DNA from: an uncultured Saprospiraceae bacterium
GTDB lineage: Bacteria; Bacteroidota; Bacteroidia; Chitinophagales; Saprospiraceae
Length of the DNA: 64,000 nucleotides
Assembly (NCBI GenBank): GCA_938045585.1
Contig: CALIAU010000017.1
Span: 1 to 64,000, forward strand
Direction: 5' to 3'
A model generated the notes under the pieces. The model was given only the letters and a program-made list of their open reading frames with translations, ran no database searches and was not told the DNA's origin. The translations under genes were made by a program, and so were the position numbers. This document shows positions 8,068-16,500 of the stretch, in pieces (positions within the stretch are counted from its first letter, which is position 1; the number at the start of each line of letters is the position of its first letter).

Positions 8068-9318
8068 ATGTCAGGAATAAAAAATATCAACTGTCCTAAC
8101 TGCGATCATAAGTTTGACGTAGAGGATGTACTCGCTTCCAAACTGGAGGAAAGCATAAAGGAAAAATATCAAGAACGTCAGCAGGAGGCAGAAAAAAGGA
8201 TGCAGGACAAGATCTTTGCCTTAGAGGAACGTGAAAAAGAATTTAAAAAGAAAAAGAAGCGAGAGAATGAAATCTTTCAGGACAAATTAAAGAAAGCGCT
8301 TAAGGAAGAAAAAGAGGAATTAAAGTCGAAGGTGCGAGAAGACTTTAACCAAAAGTTGCTGGCACAAAAAGAGGAGATTGAAGAGAAACGGAAGCAGTTG
8401 ATGGAAATGCGGGACAAGGAAATTGAACTGGAAAAAATCAAACAGAAATTAGAAGAACAGGGCAAGGACTTGGAGCTGAAATTCGAAAAGAAGATGCGCA
8501 TGGCCTTATTAGAAAAAGAGGAGATATTGTCCAAACGCATTCGGGATGAAGAATCTTTAAAACTAGCAGAGAAAGACAAACTATTAGCAGATCAAAGTAA
8601 GCTGATAGAGGAGCTTAAGCGTAAAAAGGATCAGGGTTCCATGCAATTACAGGGGGAGGTGCAAGAATTAGCCATAGAAGAAATACTCCGTCATAATTTC
8701 CCAGTAGATCTCATCCATGAGGTGCCTAAGGGAGTGCGGGGAGCAGATACTATTCATACGGTTATTAATACGCTACGCGCTGACTGTGGTAAGATTATAT
8801 ATGAAAGTAAGCGTACTAAAAGTTTCAGTAATGATTGGTTAGAAAAGTTGCGAGAGGATCAGCGAGAAGTAGGAGCAGATATTGCGGTGCTTATTACACA
8901 GACGATGCCTAAGGATATGGAGAGTTATGGGCAACGTGATGGTGTATGGATTTGTAGCTTTTCGGAATTTGTCGGGCTTGTGCATGTGCTTAGACATATG
9001 ATTATCAAGGTGCAAAGCATTAAAGCTGCGCAGGAGAACGTCGGAGATAAAAAAGAAGTGCTCTACAATTATGTCTCTAGCGAAGAGTTTAAGCAAATCG
9101 TGAATGGTATCGTGGAGGGCTTCTCTGGTATGAAATCTGAGTTGGATCGAGAGAAACGAGCCATGGCCAGTATCTGGAAACGCAGAGAAAAGCAGATAGA
9201 GAAAGTCATCAGTAATACCATCAATATGCATTCTTCCATCCAAGGCATTGCTGGGAATAGCATCCCTAGTTTAGAGATTTTAGAGCTAGGAGACCCTGCA
9301 GAACCACTCGAAGAATAA
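8068..9318 (+). CDS. DUF2130 domain-containing coiled-coil protein
   Basis: The N-terminus holds a CPNC pair (Cys9, Cys12), probably half of a zinc-binding element. It is followed by a long, highly charged coiled coil from about residue 20 to 190. The C-terminal half matches the DUF2130 family, with SMQLQGEVQELAIEEIL and the segments GADTIHTV and KIIYESKRTKSFSNDWLEKL. That segment has the E-x-K pattern of PD-(D/E)XK nuclease-like folds, as in the related RmuC arrangement. A nucleic-acid-associated role is therefore inferred, not shown. A canonical promoter lies just before the ATG. The two following genes run in the same direction about 100 bases downstream. Confidence 0.85.
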   Translation: MSGIKNINCPNCDHKFDVEDVLASKLEESIKEKYQERQQEAEKRMQDKIFALEEREKEFKKKKKRENEIFQDKLKKALKEEKEELKSKVREDFNQKLLAQKEEIEEKRKQLMEMRDKEIELEKIKQKLEEQGKDLELKFEKKMRMALLEKEEILSKRIRDEESLKLAEKDKLLADQSKLIEELKRKKDQGSMQLQGEVQELAIEEILRHNFPVDLIHEVPKGVRGADTIHTVINTLRADCGKIIYESKRTKSFSNDWLEKLREDQREVGADIAVLITQTMPKDMESYGQRDGVWICSFSEFVGLVHVLRHMIIKVQSIKAAQENVGDKKEVLYNYVSSEEFKQIVNGIVEGFSGMKSELDREKRAMASIWKRREKQIEKVISNTINMHSSIQGIAGNSIPSLEILELGDPAEPLEE

Positions 9319-9419
9319 TTTAGCTCTATCTAAATGAAGCTTTTGTAGAATTATTCCTAAAAATATAGTGTTAAACCTTATATTGAAGCGCCCCATATGG
9401 GTGTTGTAATATAAAACCT

Positions 9420-9971
9420 ATGCAGATAGACCTAAGTGAATTATTTGGCGGAACAACTGACCTCGATGTAGATATAGTCCGTACCCTACTCAAAGCGCTT
9501 AAATCAGAGCATTCTAACGAATTTGATTTTATTAGTTTCAAGCAATCCGTACAGAATCTGAAAGCAATGAATATGGATGAGGAGACCAGCTTTAAGTCAG
9601 CCTTTGCCACTGCCTCAACGATGGGCTTAACAAAGGAGAAATTATTGCATTCTGCCAAGAAATACAAAAATGCCCTAGAAAGTGAACGGAGTTCCTTTGC
9701 GAATGCACTTCGCAATCAAATGGAGATAAAAGTCAATGGAAAAAAAGAGGAGGCAGAACTTTTAAAAAAACGCATTGAAAGCTATAAGCAAAAGATTGAA
9801 GATATGAAGCGGGAGATGGCTGTGTATCAGGAAAAGATTGATACGGTTGATGAGACTATGGCGGCAGCAAAACAAAAAATTTCTGAAACAAAGGATAGGT
9901 TTGAAAAAGCCTACAATTCTATAAACAGTAGGATCAACGATGATCTAACTCAGATAGAAAAATATTTATAA
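9420..9971 (+). CDS. Coiled-coil protein of unknown function
   Basis: The 183-residue protein has no signal peptide or membrane helix. Residues 1-85 are mixed, with an acidic start. From about residue 90 to the end it is a continuous charged coiled coil, with KKEEAELLKKRIESYKQKI followed by a hinge and a second helix. No family was recognised. It ends 26 bases before a membrane-anchored PspA-like gene, so the two are probably co-transcribed and may form a complex. Confidence 0.7.
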   Translation: MQIDLSELFGGTTDLDVDIVRTLLKALKSEHSNEFDFISFKQSVQNLKAMNMDEETSFKSAFATASTMGLTKEKLLHSAKKYKNALESERSSFANALRNQMEIKVNGKKEEAELLKKRIESYKQKIEDMKREMAVYQEKIDTVDETMAAAKQKISETKDRFEKAYNSINSRINDDLTQIEKYL

Positions 9972-9997
9972 TTTAGTAGACAAGAAAAAGAATCAAT

Positions 9998-10993
9998 ATG
10001 GCTGAAGGAAAATCATTTTGGAGTAAACCTGAGGGTAAAACGGGTGCAGTATTTTTATTAGGCGCTGCAGCATTAGCTGGATATGTCTTACTCACCTTTG
10101 GTGCCTCTCTCCTACTCTTTCTTAAGACTACCATAGGTATCGTTGCAGGACTTGCTGTCTTAGGTGTTATATTATACATGGCACTTGACCCTAAGACCAG
10201 AGCACTTGTATCGTATATGTACCAGAGTGTGATGCGTAAAATTACCGGAATCTTTGTGACTATAGACCCTATTGGAATATTAAAGAATTACATTGGCGAT
10301 CTAGAAGATAATTTGAAAAAGATGGGCAAGCAAATTGGTGCTCTCAAAGGTCAGATGCGAAAGCTAAAGACCATGGTAGAAACCAATAATGCAGACATTG
10401 AAAAAAATATGGCTATTGCAAGAAAGGCAAAGCAGATGGGGAATGAAAAGCAGATGATTTTGTCTAGCAGGAAAGCGGCAAGACTTAAAGAGACAAATGG
10501 AAAATATTCTGCCTTGCATAGTAAGATCTCTGTATTGTACAGAGTACTTACAAAAATGTATTCCAACTCAGAAATACTACTTGAAGATACTAAAGACCAA
10601 GTACGTGTTAAAGAACAAGAGCGTAAGGCAATACGTGCCTCCCATTCCGCTATGAAATCAGCAATGAGCATTATCAAAGGAGATCCAGACAAACGTGCCA
10701 TGTTTGACCAAGCGGTAGAACACATCGCAGACGATGTTGCAAACAAGGTGGGCGAAATGGAACAATTCATGGATATGTCTAGTGAATTTATGGATTCCAT
10801 TGATCTACAAAATGGAGTCTTTGAAGAGAAGGGCTTGCGTATGTTAGAAGAATATGAGAAAAAGTCTACGCTCCTATTATTAGGCGGTGCAGAGTCAGCT
10901 GATGATATTCTTGATCTAGGTTCGGCACCACAAGCTGAGAAACATACACGCGGTGGTAGTACCGACAAAGGGTACGAGGGACTATTTGATTAG
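9998..10993 (+). CDS. Membrane-anchored PspA/ESCRT-III-like helical protein
   Basis: Two hydrophobic helices near residues 14-37 and 42-62 are followed by a long, charged, all-helical region (about 85-280). That region begins IDPIGILKNYIGDLEDNLKK and continues with a hairpin-like long coiled coil, then shorter helices. The helical pattern and the start resemble the PspA/Vipp1 family, which remodels and protects membranes. However, PspA normally has a short amphipathic N-terminal helix, not two membrane segments. The C-terminus is flexible and Gly/Asp-rich. The assignment is a fold-level inference from pattern. The partner is probably the coiled-coil protein directly upstream. An H-NOX operon follows in the same direction. 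Confidence 0.5.
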   Translation: MAEGKSFWSKPEGKTGAVFLLGAAALAGYVLLTFGASLLLFLKTTIGIVAGLAVLGVILYMALDPKTRALVSYMYQSVMRKITGIFVTIDPIGILKNYIGDLEDNLKKMGKQIGALKGQMRKLKTMVETNNADIEKNMAIARKAKQMGNEKQMILSSRKAARLKETNGKYSALHSKISVLYRVLTKMYSNSEILLEDTKDQVRVKEQERKAIRASHSAMKSAMSIIKGDPDKRAMFDQAVEHIADDVANKVGEMEQFMDMSSEFMDSIDLQNGVFEEKGLRMLEEYEKKSTLLLLGGAESADDILDLGSAPQAEKHTRGGSTDKGYEGLFD

Positions 10994-11086
10994 AGCTTGA
11001 CTACAATTGTAGAAAGACTAAATACTACAATAGAGTTTACATTATAAGACACCTATACGTATTTATAAATTTCATAAATAATTACA

Positions 11087-11629
11087 ATGAAAGGAATTGT
11101 CTTTACTGAATTCTTAGACATGGTAGAAAAGAAGTTTGGCTACGAAGTCGTAGATCAAATTATTGAGGATTCAGATCTAGAATCTAAGGGCATCTACACT
11201 GCTGTGGGTACCTATCCACATTCTGAAGTAGTCAATCTCTTGATGAATCTTTCCGATCGGGTAAAACTAGATCCTACACTACTTTTAAAAGAGTTCGGTA
11301 AATACCTCTTTGACACCTTCTTAGCAAGCTATCCGCAGTTTTTTAATTCTGTCGATAATGCATTTGCTTTTTTACATTCCATTGATAGACATATTCATGT
11401 TGAAGTTCTTAAACTATACCCTGATGCTACCCTACCCAAGTTTGAATCTGAAGAAACAGAGGATGGCACTATGATTATGACGTACAAAAGTCCTCGAAAA
11501 ATGGCTGCGCTAGCTGAGGGTCTGATAGAAAAATCAATACAATACTACAAAGAAGAATGTACCATCCAATCAGAAAACCAAGTCGAGGACGGAAGTGAAG
11601 TAAAATTTACTATTAAACGCATTGGTTAG
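11087..11629 (+). CDS. H-NOX (heme NO/O2-binding) sensor protein
   Basis: This is a cytosolic heme protein that senses nitric oxide or oxygen. The 180-residue length is that of a stand-alone H-NOX domain. The start MKGIVFTEFLDMVEKKFG is typical. The proximal heme ligand is most likely His104 in RHIHVEVLKLYP, and the Y-x-S-x-R heme-propionate motif is present as Tyr133, Ser135 and Arg137. The first base of the kinase GTG start is the last base of the H-NOX stop codon, so the sensor and kinase are translationally coupled. In known H-NOX/kinase pairs the ligand-bound H-NOX changes kinase activity. The gas preference cannot be fixed from the sequence alone. Confidence 0.93.
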   Translation: MKGIVFTEFLDMVEKKFGYEVVDQIIEDSDLESKGIYTAVGTYPHSEVVNLLMNLSDRVKLDPTLLLKEFGKYLFDTFLASYPQFFNSVDNAFAFLHSIDRHIHVEVLKLYPDATLPKFESEETEDGTMIMTYKSPRKMAALAEGLIEKSIQYYKEECTIQSENQVEDGSEVKFTIKRIG

Positions 11630-13728
11630 TGGAGAACCTCGACATACTTAAAAGAAAACTGGAAAGGGAACGTTTAGCAAGGAAACAAGCAGAGCAAATT
11701 CTTGAGTCCAAAGCGCTTGAATTGTTTGAAGTAAATGCTTCCTTACAAAAACTGAACGTAAGCTTAGAAGATCAAATTGACCAGAGGACGAAGGCTTTAC
11801 AAGAAAGCGAATCTAAGTATCGTAATGTAATAAATAATGCATCTGATATTATCTATACAACGGATAGTAATGGTTGTTTTACATTTATAAACCCGGTAGG
11901 CATTAAATCTTTCGGATTTTCTGAAGAGGAAATAATAGGTAAGCAGTTTGCACACTTTGTTTTAGAGTCACATCAAAAGCAACTCTTAGAATACTATATT
12001 AATCTTCGAGATCAAAATAAAAAAAATGACTACTACGAATTTCCTATTCGTTCCAAAGATGGCGAGACACACTGGATAGGTCAGAATGTAAATCGGGTTG
12101 AAAAACCGGATGGAAGTATATATTTCAATGCTGTCGCAAGAGACATTACCCTACGTAAAATAACTGAACGTCAGTTAGAAGAAGCTAAAGAAAAAGCAAT
12201 ACGGGCCCAACAAGCTGAACAACAATTTCTTGCAAATATGAGTCATGAAATACGGACTCCTCTCAATGCAATAATTGGTATGTCTCATCTTCTTAAGGAT
12301 ACAGAACTTGATGCTAAGCAGTCAGAGTATATAGATATTTTAGCTGACTCTGCCAGCCTACTAAAAGGCCTGGTATCTGATATACTTGATATATCAAAAA
12401 TAGACGCTGGCAAAGCAGAGATAAATGAAGAATCGTTTGATCTAATTCAACTAATCAATAAACTAAGTAAAACCTTTGCAAACAGGGCAAATGAAAAAGG
12501 ACTTATATTTGAAACTCATATTGATCCAATACAGAATACGTTTGTTTTGTCTGACAAACAATGGCTTAATCAAATACTAATTAATCTCATTGGTAATGCT
12601 GTTAAGTTTACCTCTAGTGGAAAGATTGATGTAGTGGTAGAGAAAATTAAAGAAGACGAAAAAACTAAGACAGTATCCTTTACTGTAAAAGATACAGGAG
12701 TAGGCATTAAAGAGGAAGATAAAGAGACAATATTCTACGCATTTAAACAAGCCACTACTGAAACAAGGAGAAAATATGGAGGAACAGGTTTGGGCTTATC
12801 TATTGCAAGCAAACTGGTTTCTTTATTAGGAGGTACTTTAGAGTTGGACTCCATCGAAGGCAAGGGAAGTCAATTTTATTTCACTTTGCAATTTAAACAT
12901 GGCAGGATTGAGGAAAAAAATGCAGAAAGCATTCAAGAGATTGGACAGAAAATGACCAATAGCCTTTCTGTATTAGTAGTGGAGGATAATCTTATGAACC
13001 AAAAGTACATACTTACATTATTAGATAAATGGGGAATACAGCATAACATTGCAAACAATGGTCTAGAAGCAGTAGAGGCATTTAATAATGGGAATTATGA
13101 TCTGATATTTATGGATCTATCCATGCCCATTATGGACGGTTACGAAGCAACTAGTAAAATTCGCAGTCTAAACAAAAAGCAGATACCAATTATTGCTTTG
13201 ACTGCTTCCACCTTTCTGTCTAAAAAACAATTAGCCTTAGAGTCTGGTATGACTGATTTCCTAGCTAAGCCATTTACTCCAGAAGATTTGGCAAGAAAAA
13301 TAAAAAAACATAGCCTCCCTCAATATAAAGACGACAGTGTTCAAAATTCTGAATTACACTTTGACACACGTCTAGACGTAGATAGTCTGAATGAATTGTA
13401 CAATGGAGATCACAAACATGCACTTGATATGTTTAAAACATACCTCAGCCTAGTGGATGATGAATTACATATGTTAACTCAAGCCATTTCTAAAAACAAC
13501 AAAGCGAGTGCTAAGAAACAAGCACATAAAATTAAACCTATTTTTACCATGGTAGGTTTAAACCAAATAACTGAACATTGTGAAGACTTAGAGCGTGCAT
13601 TAGATACGGAAAACAATGAGATGATCCAGAAATTTTTTCTTCTAATTAAAGATGCTGTTATACATACAAAACCTATTATAGACAGCAATACCAAAGAAAT
13701 TGAATTATACCTCAACAAAACGATATGA
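11629..13728 (+). CDS. Soluble hybrid histidine kinase (PAS-HisKA-HATPase-REC-Hpt), H-NOX partner
   Basis: The 699-residue protein starts with GTG and has no membrane segments. Domains in order are an N-terminal coiled coil (1-60), PAS (about 62-178), HisKA with phospho-acceptor His206 in ANMSHEIRTP, HATPase_c (N-box around Asn323, DTGVGI at 355-360, GGTGLGL at 384-390), a receiver with Asp496 in FMDLSMP, and an Hpt domain with His633 in QAHKIKP. This is a complete His-Asp-His phosphorelay in one chain that would hand phosphate to a separate regulator. The regulator encoded by the next gene overlaps by four bases (ATGA). Absence of a periplasmic sensor agrees with input from the cytosolic H-NOX protein encoded immediately upstream. 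Confidence 0.94.
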   Translation: MENLDILKRKLERERLARKQAEQILESKALELFEVNASLQKLNVSLEDQIDQRTKALQESESKYRNVINNASDIIYTTDSNGCFTFINPVGIKSFGFSEEEIIGKQFAHFVLESHQKQLLEYYINLRDQNKKNDYYEFPIRSKDGETHWIGQNVNRVEKPDGSIYFNAVARDITLRKITERQLEEAKEKAIRAQQAEQQFLANMSHEIRTPLNAIIGMSHLLKDTELDAKQSEYIDILADSASLLKGLVSDILDISKIDAGKAEINEESFDLIQLINKLSKTFANRANEKGLIFETHIDPIQNTFVLSDKQWLNQILINLIGNAVKFTSSGKIDVVVEKIKEDEKTKTVSFTVKDTGVGIKEEDKETIFYAFKQATTETRRKYGGTGLGLSIASKLVSLLGGTLELDSIEGKGSQFYFTLQFKHGRIEEKNAESIQEIGQKMTNSLSVLVVEDNLMNQKYILTLLDKWGIQHNIANNGLEAVEAFNNGNYDLIFMDLSMPIMDGYEATSKIRSLNKKQIPIIALTASTFLSKKQLALESGMTDFLAKPFTPEDLARKIKKHSLPQYKDDSVQNSELHFDTRLDVDSLNELYNGDHKHALDMFKTYLSLVDDELHMLTQAISKNNKASAKKQAHKIKPIFTMVGLNQITEHCEDLERALDTENNEMIQKFFLLIKDAVIHTKPIIDSNTKEIELYLNKTI

Positions 13729-14420
13729 TTAAAACTATAATTGTTGAAGATGAATTAATGGCAAGGAAGTCATTAGAAAATTTGTGTAAGAAAATTAAGG
13801 AATTGGATTTAATTGGCTCTTTTGAAAACGCAGAAGACTCTCTTAAGAAAATACAAGAAGAAAGCATTGAGTTGATTCTATTAGATATTGAAATGCCTGG
13901 CATGTCGGGCCTGGAACTCATGGAGAAAATACCCTATTTACCTCAGGTTATTTTCACTACTGGTAATAAGGAGTATGCATACGAAGCATATGAATATGAC
14001 ATTACAGATTTCCTTAAAAAGCCAATATCTGTAGAACGCTTTGAAAAAGCGATACAAAAAGTACTGGATATCAATGCAAGGAGAAATGCCATTGCAAGTT
14101 CCAGTGCAGCACACGAATTATATATTAAATCAGAAGGTAGATACATACGTCTAGATTATAATGATATCATGTATTTTGAAAATGTAGGCGACTATATTAA
14201 AGCTATCACAACACATGGGAATTATGTCTTTCATGATACTATGAAAGGGCTGGATCAAAAGATTCGAAATCCCAGATTTTTAAAGGTTCATAGATCCTAT
14301 ATAGTAAATATGGGCATGATTAAAGATATCGAAGACAATACGATAGTCATAGAAAAGAAGGTAATCCCAGTTAGTAGAGCCTACAAAAGCATCTTACTCA
14401 ATAGTATTAACTTGATTTAA
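13725..14420 (+). CDS. LytTR-family DNA-binding response regulator
   Basis: A receiver domain (about 1-118) carries the acidic pair Glu8-Asp9, phospho-acceptor Asp54 in LLDIEMPG and the conserved Lys in DFLKKPI. A LytTR DNA-binding domain follows (about 131-229) with the typical KSEGRYIRLDYNDIMYFE, FLKVHRSYIVN and PVSRAYK segments. The start overlaps the end of the hybrid kinase by four bases, so it is the natural output of the H-NOX phosphorelay. This regulator type binds pairs of short direct repeats and activates or represses transcription. The targets are unknown; the exopolysaccharide-type genes just downstream are candidates. Confidence 0.94.
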   Translation: MIKTIIVEDELMARKSLENLCKKIKELDLIGSFENAEDSLKKIQEESIELILLDIEMPGMSGLELMEKIPYLPQVIFTTGNKEYAYEAYEYDITDFLKKPISVERFEKAIQKVLDINARRNAIASSSAAHELYIKSEGRYIRLDYNDIMYFENVGDYIKAITTHGNYVFHDTMKGLDQKIRNPRFLKVHRSYIVNMGMIKDIEDNTIVIEKKVIPVSRAYKSILLNSINLI

Positions 14421-14565
14421 GGTCCCCGGTTTTACTGACATTCCCTTTTTATATTCCAAAAAAAGTCAATTCTTACCCAAAAATCGAAAGTCAGCAATTT
14501 CTGCCGCATTCTGTACCCATCTTTGTATTGTCAATAACGACAAGCAAAAATTAAAAATTAATACT

Positions 14566-16404
14566 ATGTGCGGAATAATGGGATATATAGGAAAAAAGGA
14601 TGGATACCCAATCGTCATTGAAGGTTTAAAAAAATTAGAATATAGAGGGTATGATAGTGCAGGAGTTGCTATAATGAATGGCAGCCTTAGCTTATACAAA
14701 AAACAAGGTAAGGTAAGAGAATTAGAAAATTATATTCATACACAAAAAACAAACGGGAATATAGCACTTGGCCACACGAGATGGGCAACGCATGGTGAAC
14801 CAAATGACACAAATGCACATCCACATTTATCAGAAACTGGAAGAATTGCATTGGTACATAATGGTATCATTGAAAATTATGCAACACTGAAAAGTTTCTT
14901 GACTTCTAAAGGATACACATTCAAAAGTGATACAGATTCGGAAGTTCTTGTTCAATATATCGCTTGGTACCAAAGTACATATTCTCTAGACCTCAATGAG
15001 GCGGTTAGAAGAGCCTTAGGAGATGTAGAAGGAACTTATGCAATCGTTGTACTTGACACATTAAAACCAAATGGTGTTATTGTTGCAAAAAAGGACAACC
15101 CTCTTGTGTTTGGCTTAAACGAAGGAGAGTTCTATATAGCTTCCGATGCAAGTCCAATATCCAATTTCACTCAGGAAGTCATTTATTTAAAAGACGGAAC
15201 GTACGCAGAATTATTTGATAATGGAACCTACGAGGTATATGATTTGGAAAAAAAATCTATTGATCCAGAATTAACAACCATACAGAGCTCTAAAGACAAC
15301 TATAGTTTAGATGGATATGACTCCTATATGCTCAAAGAAATTCATGAACAAGCGCAAACACTGGAAGCGAACATGGAACAGCGCATTGACTTAGAGGAGG
15401 GCGAAATTAGAATTCCAGAAATAGATGAGCACAAAAGAATATTTAATTCAGCAAATAAAATCATTTTATTAGGATGCGGGACCTCATGGCATGCTGCACT
15501 TATTGGAAAGTATATAATTGAATCACTTTGCGATATACCAGTAGAAGTAGATTATGCCTCAGAATTTAGATATCGAAATCCTATTATTAGAGAAAATGAC
15601 ATTGTCATTCCTATTTCTCAATCAGGAGAGACAGCAGATACTCTAGCAGCTTTAAAGTTAGCGAATGAAAAAGGCGCCTTTACTTACAGTCTTGTTAACA
15701 CAGTAGGATCAACCATAGCAAGAAATTCAGATATCGTAAGTTACTTGAAGGTAGGTGTAGAGATCGGTGTTGCATCTACTAAGGCATTTACAGCCCAAGT
15801 AAATCTTCTCACAATGATGGCATTAAAAATTGCTAGGATTAAAGGAACAATAGAACTTTCTAAATACAAAGAAATTATAAACTGCCTGGATGCACTTCCA
15901 GGACTTGTAGAAAAAACGCTGGAATGCAACAAGCTCGTAAAAATCATTGCTGAAAATTACTACAAAAGAGACCATGCTCTCTTTTTAGGCAGAGGATTAA
16001 ATTTCCCTGTAGCGCTAGAAGGTGCGCTCAAACTGAAAGAGATTTCATACATACATGCAGAAGGTTATCCAGCTGCAGAAATGAAACATGGGCCAATCGC
16101 CTTAATCGATGAGCAAATGCCTGTCTTTGTAATAGCTACTAACAGAAGTATCATTCAAAAATTAATCAGCAATGTTCAAGAAATAAAATCTAGAAAGGGA
16201 GAAGTCATCGTACTTAAAGAAGAGGGACAAGAATTTCCGAATGACCTAGCATCCTATGCAATAGAAATACCAAAGACACATGAACTACTAAGTCCAGTAC
16301 TAGCGTCTATCCCCTTGCAGCTGTTTTCATATCATGCTGCAAAACTCAGAGGATGCAATGTAGACCAACCAAGGAACCTTGCAAAATCTGTAACCGTAGA
16401 ATAA
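14566..16404 (+). CDS. glmS: Glutamine--fructose-6-phosphate aminotransferase
   Basis: The enzyme makes glucosamine 6-phosphate from fructose 6-phosphate and glutamine, the first committed step to UDP-GlcNAc. Cys2 after the initiator Met is the N-terminal nucleophile of the class II glutaminase domain (MCGIMGYIG), which spans about residues 1-220. Two SIS isomerase domains follow, with LLGCGTSWHAALIGKYI and ISQSGETADT in the first and EGYPAAEMKHGPIAL linking into the second. The C-terminus NLAKSVTVE is the expected active-site tail. Length (612) is standard. No glmS ribozyme-like structure is obvious in the 145-base upstream gap. The gene precedes a UDP-sugar dehydrogenase, so it may feed an amino-sugar polymer as well as peptidoglycan. 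Confidence 0.97.
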   Translation: MCGIMGYIGKKDGYPIVIEGLKKLEYRGYDSAGVAIMNGSLSLYKKQGKVRELENYIHTQKTNGNIALGHTRWATHGEPNDTNAHPHLSETGRIALVHNGIIENYATLKSFLTSKGYTFKSDTDSEVLVQYIAWYQSTYSLDLNEAVRRALGDVEGTYAIVVLDTLKPNGVIVAKKDNPLVFGLNEGEFYIASDASPISNFTQEVIYLKDGTYAELFDNGTYEVYDLEKKSIDPELTTIQSSKDNYSLDGYDSYMLKEIHEQAQTLEANMEQRIDLEEGEIRIPEIDEHKRIFNSANKIILLGCGTSWHAALIGKYIIESLCDIPVEVDYASEFRYRNPIIRENDIVIPISQSGETADTLAALKLANEKGAFTYSLVNTVGSTIARNSDIVSYLKVGVEIGVASTKAFTAQVNLLTMMALKIARIKGTIELSKYKEIINCLDALPGLVEKTLECNKLVKIIAENYYKRDHALFLGRGLNFPVALEGALKLKEISYIHAEGYPAAEMKHGPIALIDEQMPVFVIATNRSIIQKLISNVQEIKSRKGEVIVLKEEGQEFPNDLASYAIEIPKTHELLSPVLASIPLQLFSYHAAKLRGCNVDQPRNLAKSVTVE

Positions 16405-16500
16405 ACTAAATCTATTATATAATTTTTAAAATATCCATTTCACAGAAGATGGCCTAGGATAATAATATCTATTAAGAAACCTGAATAAAATAAAATTAAA

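Noticed and set aside
14421-14565. glmS ribozyme or riboswitch upstream of glmS
   Set aside because: The 145-base gap shows no conserved ribozyme core or pseudoknot-like pattern that I can recognise, and the ribozyme is typical of Gram-positive bacteria.
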